Positions 1 through 6,095 of a stretch of 34,032 nt of DNA are shown here, piece after piece; positions within the stretch are counted from its first letter, which is position 1, and each line of letters begins with the position of its first letter. The notes beneath the pieces are model-generated. The model was not told the DNA's origin and did no database searches. It worked only from the letters and a program-made list of their open reading frames with translations. Origin of the DNA: Kiritimatiellia bacterium (GTDB lineage: Bacteria; Verrucomicrobiota; Kiritimatiellia; RFP12; UBA1067). The stretch lies in the NCBI GenBank assembly GCA_016284515.1, contig JAEEOY010000079.1, positions 1 through 34,032 of the forward strand, written 5' to 3'. Position numbers and translations under genes: made by a program.

Positions 1-8
1 TGGGAGAG

Positions 9-35
9 GACGCGGCTGGAAGCCGCGTCTCCATG
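9..35. repeat. 27-base hairpin repeat, copy 1
   Basis: A 27-base sequence with the stem GCGGCT-GGAA-AGCCGC-like core (GCGGCTGGAAGCCGC) followed by GTCTCCATG. An identical 27-base copy lies at 2344-2370, and a variant with the stem GGAGCTGGAAGCTCC is at 2314-2330. It looks like a dispersed non-coding hairpin repeat; no transposase is near it. Confidence 0.7.
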
Positions 36-37
36 AG

Positions 38-55
38 CGCGGCGAATGTGCCGCG
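38..55. repeat. CGCGGC-RNATGY-GCCGCG palindrome, copy 1
   Basis: Six-base arms CGCGGC and GCCGCG flank the centre GAATGT. This is one of eight copies in the window that share the centre RNATGY. It lies upstream of the first gene and just after the 27-base hairpin repeat, so the two repeat types are found side by side. Confidence 0.8.
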
Positions 56-85
56 GTGAAAATTTGAAAACGAAAGGTATGATGA

Positions 86-577
86 ATGAAGAAGTTGTTG
101 GTTGTTGTGGCTGCAGTGGCGGGCTATGCGGCGGTTGCCGCTCCAGTCGAGTTTCTCGGCATCGAGGTTGGCGGGACGTTGAACGTCCTTGACGCGAAGG
201 TGCGTGAGCGGGAGGGCCTTGGTGCGCCGACGCTGGTGAACCTTGTCATTGCGAAGTACTCATATTACGACTGCGATTCCGTCAAGCCGAGAGGGGGATA
301 CGACAATTTCGGCGTGTCGGTGTCGACGAACAATGTAGTCCTCAGCGTCTCCGCATGGGGTGTCTGCCCGGACGAGAAGACCGCCGCGGAGAAGAAGGAG
401 AAGATCCTCTCGGAGTTCCGGACCAAATACGCCGACCGCATCGCGCCCGAGGGGAACTTCACTATTGAAGTCTCCGCAGACAAGGACGGCGCCTCCGGCA
501 AGCCCTTTGTCGATGTTGTCATCTACACAGCCGAGTTCAAGGCGACGCTCGACCGCAACTACAAGCACGGGAAGTAA
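86..577 (+). CDS. small secreted protein of unknown function
   Basis: A 163-residue protein that I do not recognise. The N-terminus (KK, then a hydrophobic stretch LLVVVAAVAGYAAVA ending APVE) reads as a Sec signal peptide with likely cleavage near residue 19, so an envelope or secreted location is inferred. The mature part has a predicted mix of strands and one charged helix (around residues 96-113, rich in K and E), and two cysteines (63 and 94) that could form a disulfide. The start is supported by AAAGG eight bases upstream. An 18-base palindrome begins directly after the TAA stop. No neighbour in the degraded region downstream helps assign a role. Confidence 0.75.
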   Translation: MKKLLVVVAAVAGYAAVAAPVEFLGIEVGGTLNVLDAKVREREGLGAPTLVNLVIAKYSYYDCDSVKPRGGYDNFGVSVSTNNVVLSVSAWGVCPDEKTAAEKKEKILSEFRTKYADRIAPEGNFTIEVSADKDGASGKPFVDVVIYTAEFKATLDRNYKHGK

Positions 578-595
578 CGCGGCAAATGTGCCGCG
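578..595. repeat. CGCGGC-RNATGY-GCCGCG palindrome abutting a stop codon
   Basis: Centre AAATGT. The first base follows the TAA of the secreted-protein gene with no gap. A second copy (2832-2849) abuts the stop codon of the DRTGG gene in the same way. A role in RNA 3' end formation or stability is possible, but no T-tract follows, so it is not a standard intrinsic terminator. Confidence 0.8.
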
Positions 596-613
596 CGAAG
601 CGAGTCCCCGACA

Positions 614-775
614 GGGGCCGTGCGCGAGGCGATTGTCAATGCCGTCTGCCACCGCGACTATACGGACGACGGAAGCGTTCAGCTGATGCTTTTCCGTAAT
701 CGGCAGGAGGTGTTTAATCCTGGAACGCTGCCGCGTGTCTGGACTGCGGCGAATCTGCTGATGACGTACTGGTAA
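614..775 (+). pseudogene. remnant of AlbA/RecG-like ATP-binding protein
   Basis: Reading from 614 gives GAVREAIVNAVCHRDY followed by a strand-rich stretch and FNPGTLP, ending in TAA at 773-775. This matches the HATPase_c_4 region of the AlbA_2/RecG-like putative DNA-binding ATP-binding proteins, where EAIVNAxxHRDY is the N-box and xNPGxLP follows. Only about 53 residues remain: there is no start codon, no N-terminal AlbA domain and no C-terminal winged helix. The reading frame is shared with the YhcG fragment that follows the stop codon. I read it as a decayed gene fragment, not a working protein. Confidence 0.6.
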
Positions 776-1432
776 ATAGGCGCGTTCCTTTCGCCGCGGA
801 TTCATGCCGGAAGCTGGGACGTGGCGGTAGTCGCCCGTCTTGCCGACTATCTTAAACGACAGGATCCGACGCTCAGGGGATACGGCAAGAGCAATCTGTA
901 TAACATGGCGAAGGTATACGATGTCTTTTCGTCGGATGCGTTTACCGCCCTGAACGATCAACATCAAAAACAACTTACGCGGGGGCTGGACTTTTTCCAG
1001 TCGGCAACTGGAAAAAGTGATGTCGTGAGAAGTGGAGTAGCCGGAGTTGCGAGGCTTTAGCGGCAGAAGCTTGAAGAACATGCGTTCGTTTTATGAGGCT
1101 TGGAGCATGCTTGAGCCCAATTCGGCAATTCAAATTGCCGAATTGCCAAAAGACACTGAAACGGCAGGTTTAGTGGCTCAAACCGGAGAATGGGAGATTC
1201 GGCAATTCAGATTGCCGAAATTCGCCAATTGGAATTGACGAATTTACCAAATTTTCCCCTTGCCGAGTTCTTGAGCATAGGGTTCACCCATCACATTATG
1301 CAGGATTTCCGTCAACCGATGGGCGTTGCGACCTACAAGACTGCGGACGAAATTGATCCGGATCTGCTCAAGGCGCTGCCTCCGAAGGAAGAATTGGAAA
1401 GGTTGCTTGAGCCCGAGGGTAATGGTCAGTAG
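776..1432 (+). pseudogene. fragmented YhcG/DUF1016-family nuclease gene(s)
   Basis: Three pieces of the YhcG (DUF1016, PDDEXK nuclease) family are visible. From 776 the frame reads WDVAVVARLADYL...LRGYGKSNLYNMAKVYDVF, the N-terminal helical domain. From 1047 a second piece reads RGFSGRSLKNMRSFYEAW and SAIQIAEL, the same domain again. After a frame change near 1190-1240 the sequence gives NFPLAEFLSIGFTHH and then jumps to QPMGVATYK and LPPKEELERLLEPEG, the typical C-terminal end. The central nuclease core is missing. Two different N-terminal pieces mean either two eroded paralogues or an internal duplication. A repeated AATTC-rich inverted repeat at about 1120-1225 marks the frame change. Confidence 0.6.
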
Positions 1433-1450
1433 ATTGATGAGGAGGTTGGT

Positions 1451-1567
1451 GTGCGTAAGAAAAACCAAACGGGCGGGGTTGTGAAGTTGGTGGCGCCTGG
1501 AGAAGCAATCGGCTTTGGGGCGATGGTGGCGGCCGGGCGGGCGTTGGGTGTGGCTTGTGTGATATAA
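1451..1567 (+). CDS. doubtful 38-residue open frame
   Basis: GTG at 1451 is preceded by AGGAGG ten bases upstream and opens a 38-residue frame (VRKKNQTGG... ending ALGVACVI) that stops inside the next -10 box. I do not recognise it. It lies between two decayed genes and may itself be debris; the good ribosome site is the only positive evidence. Confidence 0.15.
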   Translation: MRKKNQTGGVVKLVAPGEAIGFGAMVAAGRALGVACVI

Positions 1568-1568
1568 T
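1560..1568 (+). promoter_or_regulatory. extended -10 (TGA-TATAAT)
   Basis: TGATATAAT stands out in GC-rich sequence and lies 18 bases before the ATG of the Fic remnant, with GGAGG in between. It has the same TGN-extended form as the other promoters in the window. Confidence 0.5.
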
Positions 1569-1586
1569 TTGAAGCGGAGGTAAAGG

Positions 1587-1975
1587 ATGAAGAAGATCGA
1601 ATACATTCCGAAGTTTACGGTGAGCGGCAAGGCGATGCGGCTCATTATGGAGATTGCCGACGCATTAGAACGATACAAAATCGTGATGGAGGGGCCTGAT
1701 GGCGTGCGGCTCAGAAAGCTCAATCAAATCGGACACTGAAGGCCAAGGGTGAAGCATATGAGGTAGGGGAAGAAAGTAGGGTTAAGAGTAGGGATAAAAG
1801 TAGGGATAAGGTATTGTGCCTTTTGCGCAAGCAGCCTGATTTGACGCAAGCTGAGCTTGCTAATGCATTGGGATTGACGGTAAAAGCGATTGAGAAGATC
1901 GTTCGTCAGTTGAGGGATGCTAATCTCATCAAGCGTGAGGGTGGCAAGAAATTCGGACGCTGGATTGTGGCATAA
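1587..1975 (+). pseudogene. Fic-family protein with the catalytic centre deleted
   Basis: The ATG at 1587, preceded by GGAGG and AAAGG, starts a 50-residue frame (MKKIEYIPKFTVSGKAMRL..., then ADALERYKIVMEGPDGVRLRKLNQI) that matches the N-terminal domain of Fic-family (AMP-transferase) proteins. It ends at a TGA at 1737-1739. One frame over, from about 1736, the sequence continues as KSRDKVLCLLRKQPDLTQ, AELANALGLTVKAIEK and GGKKFGRWIVA, the winged-helix tail of the same family, stopping at 1973-1975. The HPFxxGNGR catalytic core, normally about 200 residues, is absent. The -10 and ribosome site are intact, so a 50-residue peptide could still be made. The tail could instead come from an AlbA/RecG-like protein, which carries a similar winged helix. 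Confidence 0.6.
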
Positions 1976-2211
1976 AAAAGAATGAGCAAGTCCACACAGA
2001 TTGTGATGCACGAACGGCCGCCATCCGCAATCGCTACATTCTCGAACGTTCAGAGAGTGTAAGGTTCTAAGATCAAAAATTTTGACCTTAGAGACTACCC
2101 CGGTAAAGAAAGCGTGCGGTGATTCCTGCCACGAGATAGGCAAGGACGGAAGGCAAAGTGGATGCCATAGGGTCGCACACCATAGCATCCCTAATGTGCG
2201 CCTATCCCTGA

Positions 2212-2239
2212 TTCTACACGTTTCTACACGTTCTACACG
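2212..2239. repeat. tandem TTCTACACG repeat
   Basis: Three consecutive near-identical units of 9-10 bases (TTCTACACG, TTTCTACACG, TTCTACACG). Short, and of unknown role. Confidence 0.6.
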
Positions 2240-2251
2240 GCTCAAAAGAAA

Positions 2252-2280
2252 TTCCGTGTATTCTGTGTATTCGGTGGTTG
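2252..2280. repeat. GTGTATTC-type intergenic repeat
   Basis: Degenerate octamer repeats (CCGTGTAT, TCTGTGTA, TTCGGTGG) that, read on the minus strand, encode TEYTEYTEF. From general knowledge, this kind of sequence is widespread in intergenic regions of many bacterial genomes and gives spurious protein predictions. Confidence 0.55.
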
Positions 2281-2286
2281 AAAGGT

Positions 2287-2304
2287 CGCGGCGGATGTGC
2301 CGCG
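2287..2304. repeat. CGCGGC-RNATGY-GCCGCG palindrome
   Basis: Centre GGATGT. It lies in the repeat-rich intergenic stretch, directly before the GGAGCTGGAAGCTCC hairpin (2314-2330) and the second 27-base hairpin repeat. Confidence 0.8.
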
Positions 2305-2343
2305 GTTGAGTGGCGGAGCTGGAAGCTCCACCTCCTTGGGAGT

Positions 2344-2370
2344 GACGCGGCTGGAAGCCGCGTCTCCATG
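2344..2370. repeat. 27-base hairpin repeat, copy 2
   Basis: Identical over 27 bases to 9-35, with the GCGGCTGGAAGCCGC stem-loop followed by GTCTCCATG. Identity across 2.3 kb indicates recent copying or gene conversion of a mobile-like hairpin element. Confidence 0.75.
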
Positions 2371-2583
2371 GGGGGCGGAGCTGTTCGGACACTGCGCTCG
2401 CTGCGCTCCCTCCGCGTCCTCATGGCGGCCGCGACAAGCTCGGTCTTCCTGCGTCGGGAAAGGGTGGTTTAAGTTCGCGAAGCATCGGCCGCAGCGGTAG
2501 CGAAGGCGCTTTGTAAACCGTCGGAGTTTCATCATGCTGTTTACCGCTGCTATCCCCGTCACATATTGCAATAAGTGACGGCT

Positions 2584-2824
2584 CAAGGAGATGCGGCGTC
2601 CCGCCGCGTCGGAGTGACGCACCGGGACGGTGCGTCTCCTTGGGGTGCGATGCCAGGCGGATGAACCAAGGAGATGCGGCGTCTCGCCGCGTCGGAGTGA
2701 CGCACCGGGACATATCCCCCTCGCCGAAGGCGAGCCGCGAAGCGGTGGCTACAGGGGTGTGCGTCTCCTTGGGGTGCGATGCCAGGCGGATGAACCAAGG
2801 GGATGCGGCGTCTCGCCGCGTCGG
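2584..2824. repeat. nested long direct repeat array
   Basis: Units begin CAAGGAGATGCGGCG at 2584, 2667 and (CAAGGGGATGCGGCG) 2796. Unit 1 is 83 bases. Unit 2 is the same sequence with about 46 extra bases inserted after CACCGGGAC. The extra piece contains two perfect mini-hairpins, CTCGCC-GAA-GGCGAG and CCGC-GAA-GCGG. Unit 3 is a partial copy of about 29 bases. Each unit opens with the hairpin GCGGCGTCYCGCCGC. The arrangement indicates duplication followed by insertion of one repeat into another. Confidence 0.75.
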
Positions 2825-2831
2825 CAAATAA

Positions 2832-2849
2832 CGCGGCAGATGCGCCGCG
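2832..2849. repeat. CGCGGC-RNATGY-GCCGCG palindrome abutting a stop codon
   Basis: Centre AGATGC. It directly follows the TAG (2852-2850, minus strand) of the leftward DRTGG gene, mirroring the copy at 578-595, which directly follows a TAA on the plus strand. Confidence 0.8.
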
Positions 2850-3185
2850 CTATCGCTTTGCCGGGGCGAGGTCGGCAAGCTTCACCGAGGCCTCGAACTG
2901 CGAAAGGGGAGTCGTCATTATGCCGATGCCCTCGCGCTTCGCAGCCTCGATCATGTCGTCCGGGGCCGGCCTGTCGTGGCAGAGGACGATCGCCTCGATT
3001 CCGGCGAGCGTGCAGACGGCGATTGCGTTCAGGTGGTTCTGGATCGTGATCAGGACCGATTCGTCTCCGCAGTGTCCCATCACGTCGGAGAGAAGGTCGG
3101 AGGTGTACGCCGCGGTGATCGCGGCCTCGGGATTGTCGACGACTACTGTGCCGCCGACGCGGTCTTTGAGTTCATTGAAGGTCAT
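2850..3185 (-). CDS. DRTGG-domain protein (leftward arm)
   Basis: A 111-residue single-domain protein of the DRTGG fold, a small putative regulatory or ligand-binding domain also found in the N-terminal part of some phosphotransacetylases. Visible family features are AAYTSDLLSDVMG near residue 26, the VLITIQNHLNAIAVC strand-helix, GIEAIVLCHDRPAPDDMI and GIGIMTTPLSQFEA near the end. It is a diverged paralogue of the DRTGG protein at 4070-4408. It lies downstream of the PHP gene on the same strand, separated by a heptamer repeat that runs right up to the ATG, so no Shine-Dalgarno sequence precedes the start. In anaerobes such small DRTGG proteins commonly sit with PHP and RsbW-like genes near iron-hydrogenase loci; a regulatory role is inferred. 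The ligand is unknown. Confidence 0.8.
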   Translation of the reverse strand: MTFNELKDRVGGTVVVDNPEAAITAAYTSDLLSDVMGHCGDESVLITIQNHLNAIAVCTLAGIEAIVLCHDRPAPDDMIEAAKREGIGIMTTPLSQFEASVKLADLAPAKR

Positions 3186-3241
3186 GTTAGTCGTTAGTTG
3201 TTAGTCGTTGGTCGTTAGTCGTTAGTTGTTAGTTGTTAGTG
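3186..3241. repeat. heptamer tandem repeat (GTTAGTC/T)8 before a start codon
   Basis: Eight consecutive 7-base units, GTTAGTC or GTTAGTT with one GTTGGTC and a final GTTAGTG. On the minus strand the array (GACTAAC/AACTAAC) ends directly at the ATG of the DRTGG gene and fills nearly all of the gap after the PHP stop. Variation in copy number would change the distance between the two genes and the mRNA leader. Confidence 0.85.
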
Positions 3242-3258
3242 GCTGGGGGCGGAATTCC

Positions 3259-4020
3259 TCAGAAGCTTGTCAGCCTCGGCGATATCCTCGTCGCTTTCGC
3301 GGCGAAGATGGCCTTGAGTCCGGCTACGGAGAACTCGCCGTCGGCTTCGGTCCAGACGCGAGCGACGTCGTCGATGTTGTGCGCGTCGGAGGATCGCGTC
3401 ACGGCGTAGCCTTCGACCTTCGGGAGCCACAGGCTCTCGTCGGCGGTGCGCGAAAGCTCGACGGCGTCGAAGAAGAGCCCTCCGCCCGGCTGGATCTCGG
3501 TGTCGACGAGCGGACGCGGGATCGTCCCCAGGGTGCCGAGGACGGAGTGGTTTTTGCGGTCGACGTGCGCGGCGATGAAGAGTCCGCCCAGCTCGTGCAC
3601 CTTCGTCGCCGTCTCGGGGATCGTGCGGCGGCAGCCCATGGCGAGGATGCGCCATTCCATCTCGACGATGTCGTCGTCCCATGTCACGACGGGCTGGTCG
3701 CCGAAGGTTTCCGGGTCGTTCACGCGCTTTGGCATGGCGGCGTATACCCAGTCCGTCATCTCCAGCGCCTGCTCCACGGTGTCGAAGAGGGCGAGGGTGT
3801 GGACTTCCTCGGCGGTCTGGACCTCCATGCCGAAGAGGCACTTGAGTCCGGCGCGCCTTGCGCACTCTGCTATCGCGGGGGTGTTGCGCGCGGACTGGTG
3901 GTCAGTGAGGGCGATTCCGTCCATTCCGGACGCGAGCGCCTGGCGCACGATCTCCGACGGCGCCATCTCGAGGTTGGCGCACGGCGACAGGCAGCTGTGT
4001 ATGTGCAAATCAAACTTCAC
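3259..4020 (-). CDS. PHP-domain metal-dependent phosphoesterase
   Basis: A 253-residue PHP (polymerase and histidinol phosphatase) domain protein, expected to hydrolyse phosphoesters with a multi-metal site. Visible metal-ligand motifs: HIHSCLSPC at residues 6-14, ALTDHQS near 38, GMEVQT near 67, HVDRK near 150 and SDAHN near 213. The start is GTG at 4020-4018. A TGC-TATAAT box on the minus strand (4036-4028) ends only seven bases before this GTG, so the transcript is probably leaderless. The gene diverges from the DRTGG/CBS genes. Near the 3' end another frame reads SDEDIAEADKLLRNS and stops at 3236, which looks more protein-like than the annotated tail SPRLTSF; a frameshift there is possible but unproven. 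The true substrate is unknown. Confidence 0.85.
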   Translation of the reverse strand: MKFDLHIHSCLSPCANLEMAPSEIVRQALASGMDGIALTDHQSARNTPAIAECARRAGLKCLFGMEVQTAEEVHTLALFDTVEQALEMTDWVYAAMPKRVNDPETFGDQPVVTWDDDIVEMEWRILAMGCRRTIPETATKVHELGGLFIAAHVDRKNHSVLGTLGTIPRPLVDTEIQPGGGLFFDAVELSRTADESLWLPKVEGYAVTRSSDAHNIDDVARVWTEADGEFSVAGLKAIFAAKATRISPRLTSF

Positions 4021-4027
4021 GCCGCCT

Positions 4028-4060
4028 ATTATAGCAAATGCGGATTTTTTTTGCTATACT
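4028..4060. promoter_or_regulatory. overlapping divergent extended -10 promoters
   Basis: The minus-strand -10 TATAAT (4033-4028), preceded by TGC, serves the PHP gene. The plus-strand -10 TATACT (4055-4060), also preceded by TGC, serves the DRTGG gene. The two boxes form an inverted repeat (ATAGCAAA at 4031-4038, TTTGCTAT at 4050-4057) only 21 bases apart, so each polymerase would cover the other's upstream region. A run of eight T lies between them. Distances to the start codons are seven and nine bases. Confidence 0.7.
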
Positions 4061-4069
4061 ATACGGCAA

Positions 4070-4408
4070 ATGAACATCACTGACATTGTTAAGACCCTTG
4101 ACGGCACGCTCGTCGCGGGTGGGGAATCCGACCGGAAGGTCGGCACTGTGGTTGCGAACGACCTCATGAGCGACGTTCTGCTCAACGACGGCGACGACAT
4201 CCTGCTGCTGACGTCCCTTGCGTCCGACCAGGCGATCCGCACGGCGAACATCGTCGGCGCGATGTGCGTGGTCGTGCACAACGCGAAGCCGCTGCCGCAG
4301 ACGATGTGCCAGGTCGCCGACACGCTCGGCATCCCGCTCGTGAGCTCGCCGCTCTCGAAGTACGACAGCTGCGTGCGCATCCACGACTTCCTGGCCAAGG
4401 AGGGCTGA
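4070..4408 (+). CDS. DRTGG-domain protein (rightward arm)
   Basis: A 112-residue DRTGG-fold protein and paralogue of the gene at 2850-3185. Shared features are VVANDLMSDVLLNDGDDILLL, the AIRTANIVGAMCVVVHNAKP segment and GIPLVSSPLSKYDSCVRI near the C-terminus. The ATG at 4070 lies nine bases after the TATACT -10 box, with no Shine-Dalgarno sequence, so initiation is probably leaderless. Its TGA overlaps the next ATG by one base (TGATG), indicating translational coupling to the CBS-HATPase protein. The family is thought to be regulatory; no ligand has been established that I can assign here. Confidence 0.8.
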   Translation: MNITDIVKTLDGTLVAGGESDRKVGTVVANDLMSDVLLNDGDDILLLTSLASDQAIRTANIVGAMCVVVHNAKPLPQTMCQVADTLGIPLVSSPLSKYDSCVRIHDFLAKEG

Positions 4409-5487
4409 TGGAGTACCGTCCGACGATCCTGACAGGCGGCGAGAAGCTCAGCGACGACCAGATCATGGCCGCGCACGAGCGCAAGCACGTCAAGCGCGTG
4501 TCGGGTCCGGGCCTGCCGGGCTCGGACGGGCAGGGCGAGCCGCTCGTCATCATGGAGCTCCTTCAGCGCCTGCGCGTGAAGGACGTCATGCGCGACCACG
4601 ACATCATCTCGGTCGTCAGGACCGACACGATGCACTTCGCGCAGAACCTGATGAAGCGCAACCACATCTCCGGCGTCCCGGTGGTGGAGGGCAAGCGCCT
4701 CTTCGGAATCGTCTCGATAAACGACATCATCCTCGCGCTCGAGGGCGGATGGATCGGCGAGCAGTGCCAGAAGCACATGGCGACGAACCTCGTCGTCCTG
4801 GAGGAGGACATGCCGCTTGCCTTCGCGCTCAAGTACTTCGAGAACTACATCTTCGGGCGCTTCCCCGTGCTGAACAAGGAGCGCGACCTCGTGGGAATCG
4901 TCTCGCAGCGCGATGTGACGCGCGTGCTGATGCGCGAGCTCACGAACGAGCTCGCGAGGCTCGAGGGCGCGCCCGGCACGCCTGGGGCGGAGCAGCCGGG
5001 CGCTGCGCAGGGACAGGAGGCGAGCAAGAGCGAGCCCGTCCTGCCGTACTACTCGATGCGCCAGTTCGTCGTCGTGAGGAACGACCTCACGAACGCGGGC
5101 AAGGCGGCGAACGCGATCAAGAAGATGCTCGGCGACGCAGGGGTCGAGAAGAAGATCATTAGGCGCATAGCCGTGGCGGCGTATGAGCTCGAGATCAACA
5201 TCTGCATCCACTCCCTCGGCGGATCCATCACGTTCATCCTCGACAGCCACAAGGCGACGGTCATCGCGAAGGACAAGGGGCCGGGGATCAAGGACGTGGA
5301 GTGGGCGCTGCGGGACGGAACGTCCACCGCGAACGACTGGATACGCTCCATGGGCTTCGGCGCCGGAATGGGGCTTTCAAACTCCAAGCGCGTCGCCGAC
5401 GTGTTCGACATCAAGTCGACCGTTCCGACAGGCACGACCGTCCTTTGCGAGTTCAACCTTCCGGAGCGCGCTGCGGCTGCAAAGTGA
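4408..5487 (+). CDS. CBS-pair / RsbW-like histidine-kinase-type ATPase fusion
   Basis: A 359-residue cytoplasmic protein. Residues about 55-115 and 120-176 form a CBS pair (VKDVMRDHDIISV, SGVPVVEGKRLFGIVSINDI, then RFPVLNKERDLVGIVSQRDV), which usually binds adenine nucleotides. A Gly/Ala/Pro/Gln linker (about 177-213) leads to a GHKL ATPase domain (214-355) with the N-box EINICIHS, DKGPGI and GFGAGMGLSNSKRVAD. The last motif is typical of the anti-sigma or serine-kinase-like ATPases of anaerobe DRTGG/PHP loci. There is no phosphoacceptor-histidine domain, so an RsbW-type switch or kinase is more likely than a classical sensor kinase. It could couple energy state (CBS) to a partner protein. 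The GTG of the NusG-like gene overlaps its stop. Confidence 0.85.
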   Translation: MEYRPTILTGGEKLSDDQIMAAHERKHVKRVSGPGLPGSDGQGEPLVIMELLQRLRVKDVMRDHDIISVVRTDTMHFAQNLMKRNHISGVPVVEGKRLFGIVSINDIILALEGGWIGEQCQKHMATNLVVLEEDMPLAFALKYFENYIFGRFPVLNKERDLVGIVSQRDVTRVLMRELTNELARLEGAPGTPGAEQPGAAQGQEASKSEPVLPYYSMRQFVVVRNDLTNAGKAANAIKKMLGDAGVEKKIIRRIAVAAYELEINICIHSLGGSITFILDSHKATVIAKDKGPGIKDVEWALRDGTSTANDWIRSMGFGAGMGLSNSKRVADVFDIKSTVPTGTTVLCEFNLPERAAAAK

Positions 5488-6008
5488 CCGAGACGGACGA
5501 TTTTGACGAGATCGACCCCGCGGTTCCGCGGTGGTATCTGATCCACACCAAGCCGCGCGCCGAGAAGAAGGTGTCGTGGTATCTCGGCAGGTTCGGGTGC
5601 TTCTGGCACATGCCGAGCAAGGACGTCGTGCGCAAGGTGCAGCGCAGGAAGGTGCGGAGGGTGCTTCCGCTCTTCCCTGGCTATGTGTTCGCCCGCATGA
5701 ACGCGGACCAGCGCATAGGGATGCTGCGCACGAACTACATCGTGCGGACGCTGCTGATCCCGCGTCCGCGCGAGACGATACACCAGCTCCGCCAGCTCAG
5801 GCGCGGCGTCGCCATGGCGACGGAGATGCGGGTCCTGTCGAAGACCTTCCACGAGGGCGACCACGTGCGGGTCACGACGGGGCCGATGCGCGGGACAGAG
5901 GGATACGTCAAGCGCGACGGAGGACGGACGCTCCTCTATCTCAACGTCGAGATCCTCGGCAGCTCCGTGGAGGTCGCGATACCGCCGTCCGACGTCGAGC
6001 GCATCTGA
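5484..6008 (+). CDS. specialised NusG paralogue (RfaH/UpxY/LoaP-like)
   Basis: A 174-residue protein with a NusG N-terminal domain (about residues 15-110: WYLIHTKPRAEKKVSWYL, LFPGYVFARM, VRTLLIP) and a C-terminal KOW module (about 118-174: GDHVRVTTGPMRGTEGYVKR, then VEVAIPPSDVERI). NusG-family proteins bind RNA polymerase and alter pausing or termination. The FPGYVF motif and the extended basic N-domain (QRRKVRRVLP) are more typical of operon-specific paralogues than of housekeeping NusG, which is normally beside secE, rplK and rplA; none of those are here. The GTG start overlaps the CBS-HATPase stop by four bases, so the proteins are probably co-produced. The target operon is not shown by the sequence. 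Confidence 0.85.
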   Translation: MTETDDFDEIDPAVPRWYLIHTKPRAEKKVSWYLGRFGCFWHMPSKDVVRKVQRRKVRRVLPLFPGYVFARMNADQRIGMLRTNYIVRTLLIPRPRETIHQLRQLRRGVAMATEMRVLSKTFHEGDHVRVTTGPMRGTEGYVKRDGGRTLLYLNVEILGSSVEVAIPPSDVERI

Positions 6009-6050
6009 CCGGACTCGGATGAATCTGATCGCCCGAAGTGTCGGGGATTG

Positions 6051-6059
6051 TGGTATAAT
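6051..6059 (+). promoter_or_regulatory. extended -10 (TGG-TATAAT)
   Basis: TGTGGTATAATG lies 36 bases before the ATG of the M20 peptidase gene, with TGAGGA as ribosome site between. No recognisable -35 is found at the expected spacing. Confidence 0.65.
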
Positions 6060-6095
6060 GTTCCTTACAGAATGCATTCTTGCAATGAGGAAAAC

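Larger units (their letters stand above)
1976..2849. other. non-coding, repeat-rich stretch
   Basis: About 870 bases with no convincing gene on either strand. It contains a tandem TTCTACACG run (2212-2239), the widespread tandem-like sequence TTCCGTGTATTCTGTGTATT with CGGTGGTTG (2252-2280), two hairpin repeats, two 18-base palindromes and a long nested direct repeat (2584-2824). Open frames through the repeats are low-complexity translations of repeat DNA. Confidence 0.7.

Noticed and set aside
2584-2824. CRISPR array
   Set aside because: There are only two and a half units, of unequal length, with no regular spacers, and no cas gene is present.
1724-2878. Minus-strand open frames through the repeat region
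   Set aside because: They translate repeats (TEYTEYTEF, repeated HPPGIAPQGDAH) and have no family resemblance or ribosome sites.
4031-4057. Third copy of the 29-base GCGCAAA...T-run...TTTGCGC element
   Set aside because: The resemblance (GCAAA, a T-run, TTTGC) is fully explained by the two divergent TGC-extended -10 boxes, and the position relative to the promoter is different.
4408-5487. Classical sensor histidine kinase
   Set aside because: There is no phosphoacceptor His domain or membrane segment; the GFGAGMGL motif and CBS pair fit an RsbW-like switch better.
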